A DNA stretch of 5,665 bases from Eubacterium sp. (GTDB taxonomy: Bacteria > Bacillota > Clostridia > Lachnospirales > Lachnospiraceae), in the NCBI GenBank assembly GCA_020844525.1, contig JAJGAH010000184.1, positions 1 to 5,665 of the forward strand. Reading direction: 5' to 3'. Every line of letters begins with the position of its first letter. Positions within the stretch are counted from its first letter, which is position 1. Of the stretch, positions 4,116 through 5,665 are shown in pieces. The notes below the pieces were generated by a model. It had not been told where the DNA came from, did not search any database, and saw nothing but the letters and a program-made list of their open reading frames with translations. Made by a program: the position numbers and the translations under genes.

Positions 4116-5665
4116 TCAGTTGTCTTCCTCTGTCAGTGTGTAAACCGAACGTTTTCTCGCGTCTGCATCTGCAGCCAGATATTCATCATAGGTGGTAACC
4201 TTGTCGATCAGTGTGCCGTCATGCCGGAACTCCATAATCCGGTTCGCAGTGGTCTGCACAAACTGATGGTCATGACAGGTAAACATCAGAACACCCGGGA
4301 ACTTGATCAGTCCGTTGTTCAGTGCCTGAATGGATTCCATGTCCAGATGGTTGGTCGGCTGGTCCAGCACCAGAACGTTCGCGCCGGAGATCATCATCTT
4401 GGAAAGCAGACATCTGACCTTCTCTCCTCCGGAGAGTACTCTCACCTTCTTGACGCCGTCATCTCCCGCAAAGAGCATCCTGCCCAGGAAGCCTCTGACA
4501 TAGGTTGCATCCTTGATCTCGGAATACTGCGTCAACCACTCCGCGATGGTCAGGTCTGAATCAAACTCCTCCGTGTAATCCTTCGGGAAGAAAGCCTGGG
4601 AAGTGGTAACACCCCATTTGTAGTAGCCATCATCAGCCGTCTCAGCGCCTGAAATAATCTTGAAGAGCTCCGTAGCCGCCTGCTCGTTGGAACCCACAAA
4701 AGCCACCTTGTCCTCTCTGCGAAGTGTAAAGGAGATATTGTCCAAAACCTTCACACCGTCCACCGTCTTGCTGAGGTTATGGACCTCAAGCACCTCATTA
4801 CCGATCTCACGGTTCGGGCGGAAATCAATATAGGGATACTTACGGCTGGACGGCTTGATATCATCCAGCTGGATTTTCTCCAAAGCCTTCTTTCTGGAGG
4901 TCGCCTGCTTGGACTTTGACGCGTTTGCCGCGAAACGAGAGATAAACTCCTGCAGCTCCTTGATCTTCTCCTCCTTCTTCTTGTTTGCCTCCTTCTTCTG
5001 CTGCATCAGAAGATTGCTGGACTCAAACCAGAAGTCGTAGTTGCCTGCATAGAGCTGGATCTTGCCGTAATCAATATCCGCGATATTGGTACATACCTTG
5101 TTCAGGAAATACCGGTCATGGGATACAACGATGACCGTATTTTCAAAATTGATCAGGAACTCCTCCAGCCAGTCGATCGCATCCAGGTCCAGATGGTTGG
5201 TCGGCTCATCGAGCAGCAGAATATCCGGGTTTCCGAAAAGGGCACGGGCCAGAAGTACCTTGACCTTCTGGGGACCCGGCAGCGTTCCCATCTGCGCATG
5301 GTGCAGATCTGTCTCGATGCCCAGGCCGTTCAGCAGCTGCTCTGCGTCCGTCTCGGCGTCCCATCCGTTCATCTCCGCAAACTCTGCCTCCAGCTCACTT
5401 GCCTTGATACCATCTTCATCACTGAAATCCGGCTTTGCATAGAGCGCGTCCTTTTCCTTCATGATCTCATAGAGACGTGCGTTTCCCTGAATCACCGTGT
5501 CAAGAACCGGCTGGTCATCATATTTGAAATGATCCTGCTCCAGAAAGGACAGTCTCTGTCCCGGTGTAATCGTAACATCGCCATTTGTCGGCTCAAGCTG
5601 TCCGGAGAGAATCTTCAGAAAGGTGGACTTTCCGGCACCGTTTGCACCGATCACACCGTAGCAGT
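4116..5665 (-). CDS. ABC-F family ATPase, YkpA/YbiT type, N-terminus cut by window edge
   Basis: Soluble twin-ATPase protein of the ABC-F family, which acts on ribosomes and has no membrane domain. The window holds 515 complete codons (first Cys at 5661-5663). About 28 residues are missing by comparison with B. subtilis YkpA (about 540). Domain 1 has Walker A GANGAGKST (5622-5648), a degenerate signature LPGPQ (5268-5282), Walker B ILLLDEPTNHLD (5187-5222) and H-loop SHD (His at 5118-5120). A basic, Lys/Glu-rich linker follows (NKKKEEKIKELQEF, then ASKSKQATSRKK). Domain 2 has a lost Walker A (GSNEQAATE, 4668-4694), intact LSGGEK (4419-4436), Walker B VLVLDQPTNHLD with Gln for the catalytic Glu (4341-4376), and H-loop CHDH (His at 4272-4274). 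The open frame continues past 5665; the GTG at 5652-5654 is an internal valine, not a start. It is first in an operon with the nucleotidyltransferase. Antibiotic resistance is not implied. Confidence 0.93.
   Translation of the reverse strand, partial: CYGVIGANGAGKSTFLKILSGQLEPTNGDVTITPGQRLSFLEQDHFKYDDQPVLDTVIQGNARLYEIMKEKDALYAKPDFSDEDGIKASELEAEFAEMNGWDAETDAEQLLNGLGIETDLHHAQMGTLPGPQKVKVLLARALFGNPDILLLDEPTNHLDLDAIDWLEEFLINFENTVIVVSHDRYFLNKVCTNIADIDYGKIQLYAGNYDFWFESSNLLMQQKKEANKKKEEKIKELQEFISRFAANASKSKQATSRKKALEKIQLDDIKPSSRKYPYIDFRPNREIGNEVLEVHNLSKTVDGVKVLDNISFTLRREDKVAFVGSNEQAATELFKIISGAETADDGYYKWGVTTSQAFFPKDYTEEFDSDLTIAEWLTQYSEIKDATYVRGFLGRMLFAGDDGVKKVRVLSGGEKVRCLLSKMMISGANVLVLDQPTNHLDMESIQALNNGLIKFPGVLMFTCHDHQFVQTTANRIMEFRHDGTLIDKVTTYDEYLAADADARKRSVYTLTEEDN

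Noticed and set aside
4221..5442. Plus-strand open frames at 4221-4559, 4855-5040 and 5086-5442
   Set aside because: They are antisense to ABC-F coding sequence that carries clear ATPase motifs in order; composition is biased and no start signals are seen.
5652..5654. GTG as the start of the ABC-F gene
   Set aside because: It would begin directly at the Walker A motif. The frame stays open to the window edge with Cys-Tyr-Gly before it, as in YkpA relatives, so the true start lies beyond 5665.
4116..5665. ABC-F gene as an antibiotic-resistance determinant or drug transporter
   Set aside because: It resembles housekeeping YkpA/YbiT proteins, with no extended resistance-type linker and no membrane domain partner.
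1..5665. Mobile elements, CRISPR arrays, tRNA or rRNA genes
   Set aside because: I saw no transposase, integrase, regularly spaced direct repeats, or tRNA- or rRNA-like sequence; the window is tightly packed with four same-strand genes.

Overview
The window looks like chromosomal core sequence from a low-to-mid GC Gram-positive anaerobe of the Clostridia, most probably Lachnospiraceae. That placement is an inference from the protein types (a YkpA-type ABC-F ATPase, RarA, a Firmicutes-style DUF2298 membrane protein) and from strong AGGAGG-type ribosome binding sites. I could not check it by database search.

All four recognisable genes lie on the minus strand, so transcription runs from high to low coordinates. 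The first is a YkpA/YbiT-like ABC-F ATPase (4116 to beyond 5665, N-terminus cut by the window edge). After 17 nt comes a sugar-phosphate-type nucleotidyltransferase (3166-4098), clearly in the same operon. A 224-nt stretch to the next start codon (2942-3165) is unusually structured. It holds a good sigma-A-type promoter (3008-3036), a terminator-like hairpin exactly at the predicted 5' end of the transcript (2965-3003), a second hairpin with its T-tract on the plus strand (3056-3092), and GC-rich palindromes behind the nucleotidyltransferase. Next is a large polytopic DUF2298 ('YYY') membrane protein (596-2941), for which I choose a TTG start with an ideal Shine-Dalgarno sequence over the longer ATG at 2995. 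Last, 98 nt on, is the N-terminal 165 codons of the AAA+ replication-recombination ATPase RarA (1-497, cut by the left edge).

The genes are mostly housekeeping. The ABC-F protein is ribosome-associated by family and RarA acts at stalled forks. The nucleotidyltransferase and the DUF2298 protein (motifs suggest a GT-C-like lipid-linked glycosyltransferase) could both serve surface-glycan synthesis, but this is only suggestive because a promoter separates them. I see no mobile element, CRISPR array, tRNA/rRNA or defence system, and no convincing wholly new system. The best leads are: an ABC-F protein whose three nucleotide-site defects all fall in one composite ATP site; a perfect 22-bp palindrome just inside the DUF2298 coding region; and a nearly symmetric promoter whose plus-strand transcript would be stopped before it enters the nucleotidyltransferase gene.
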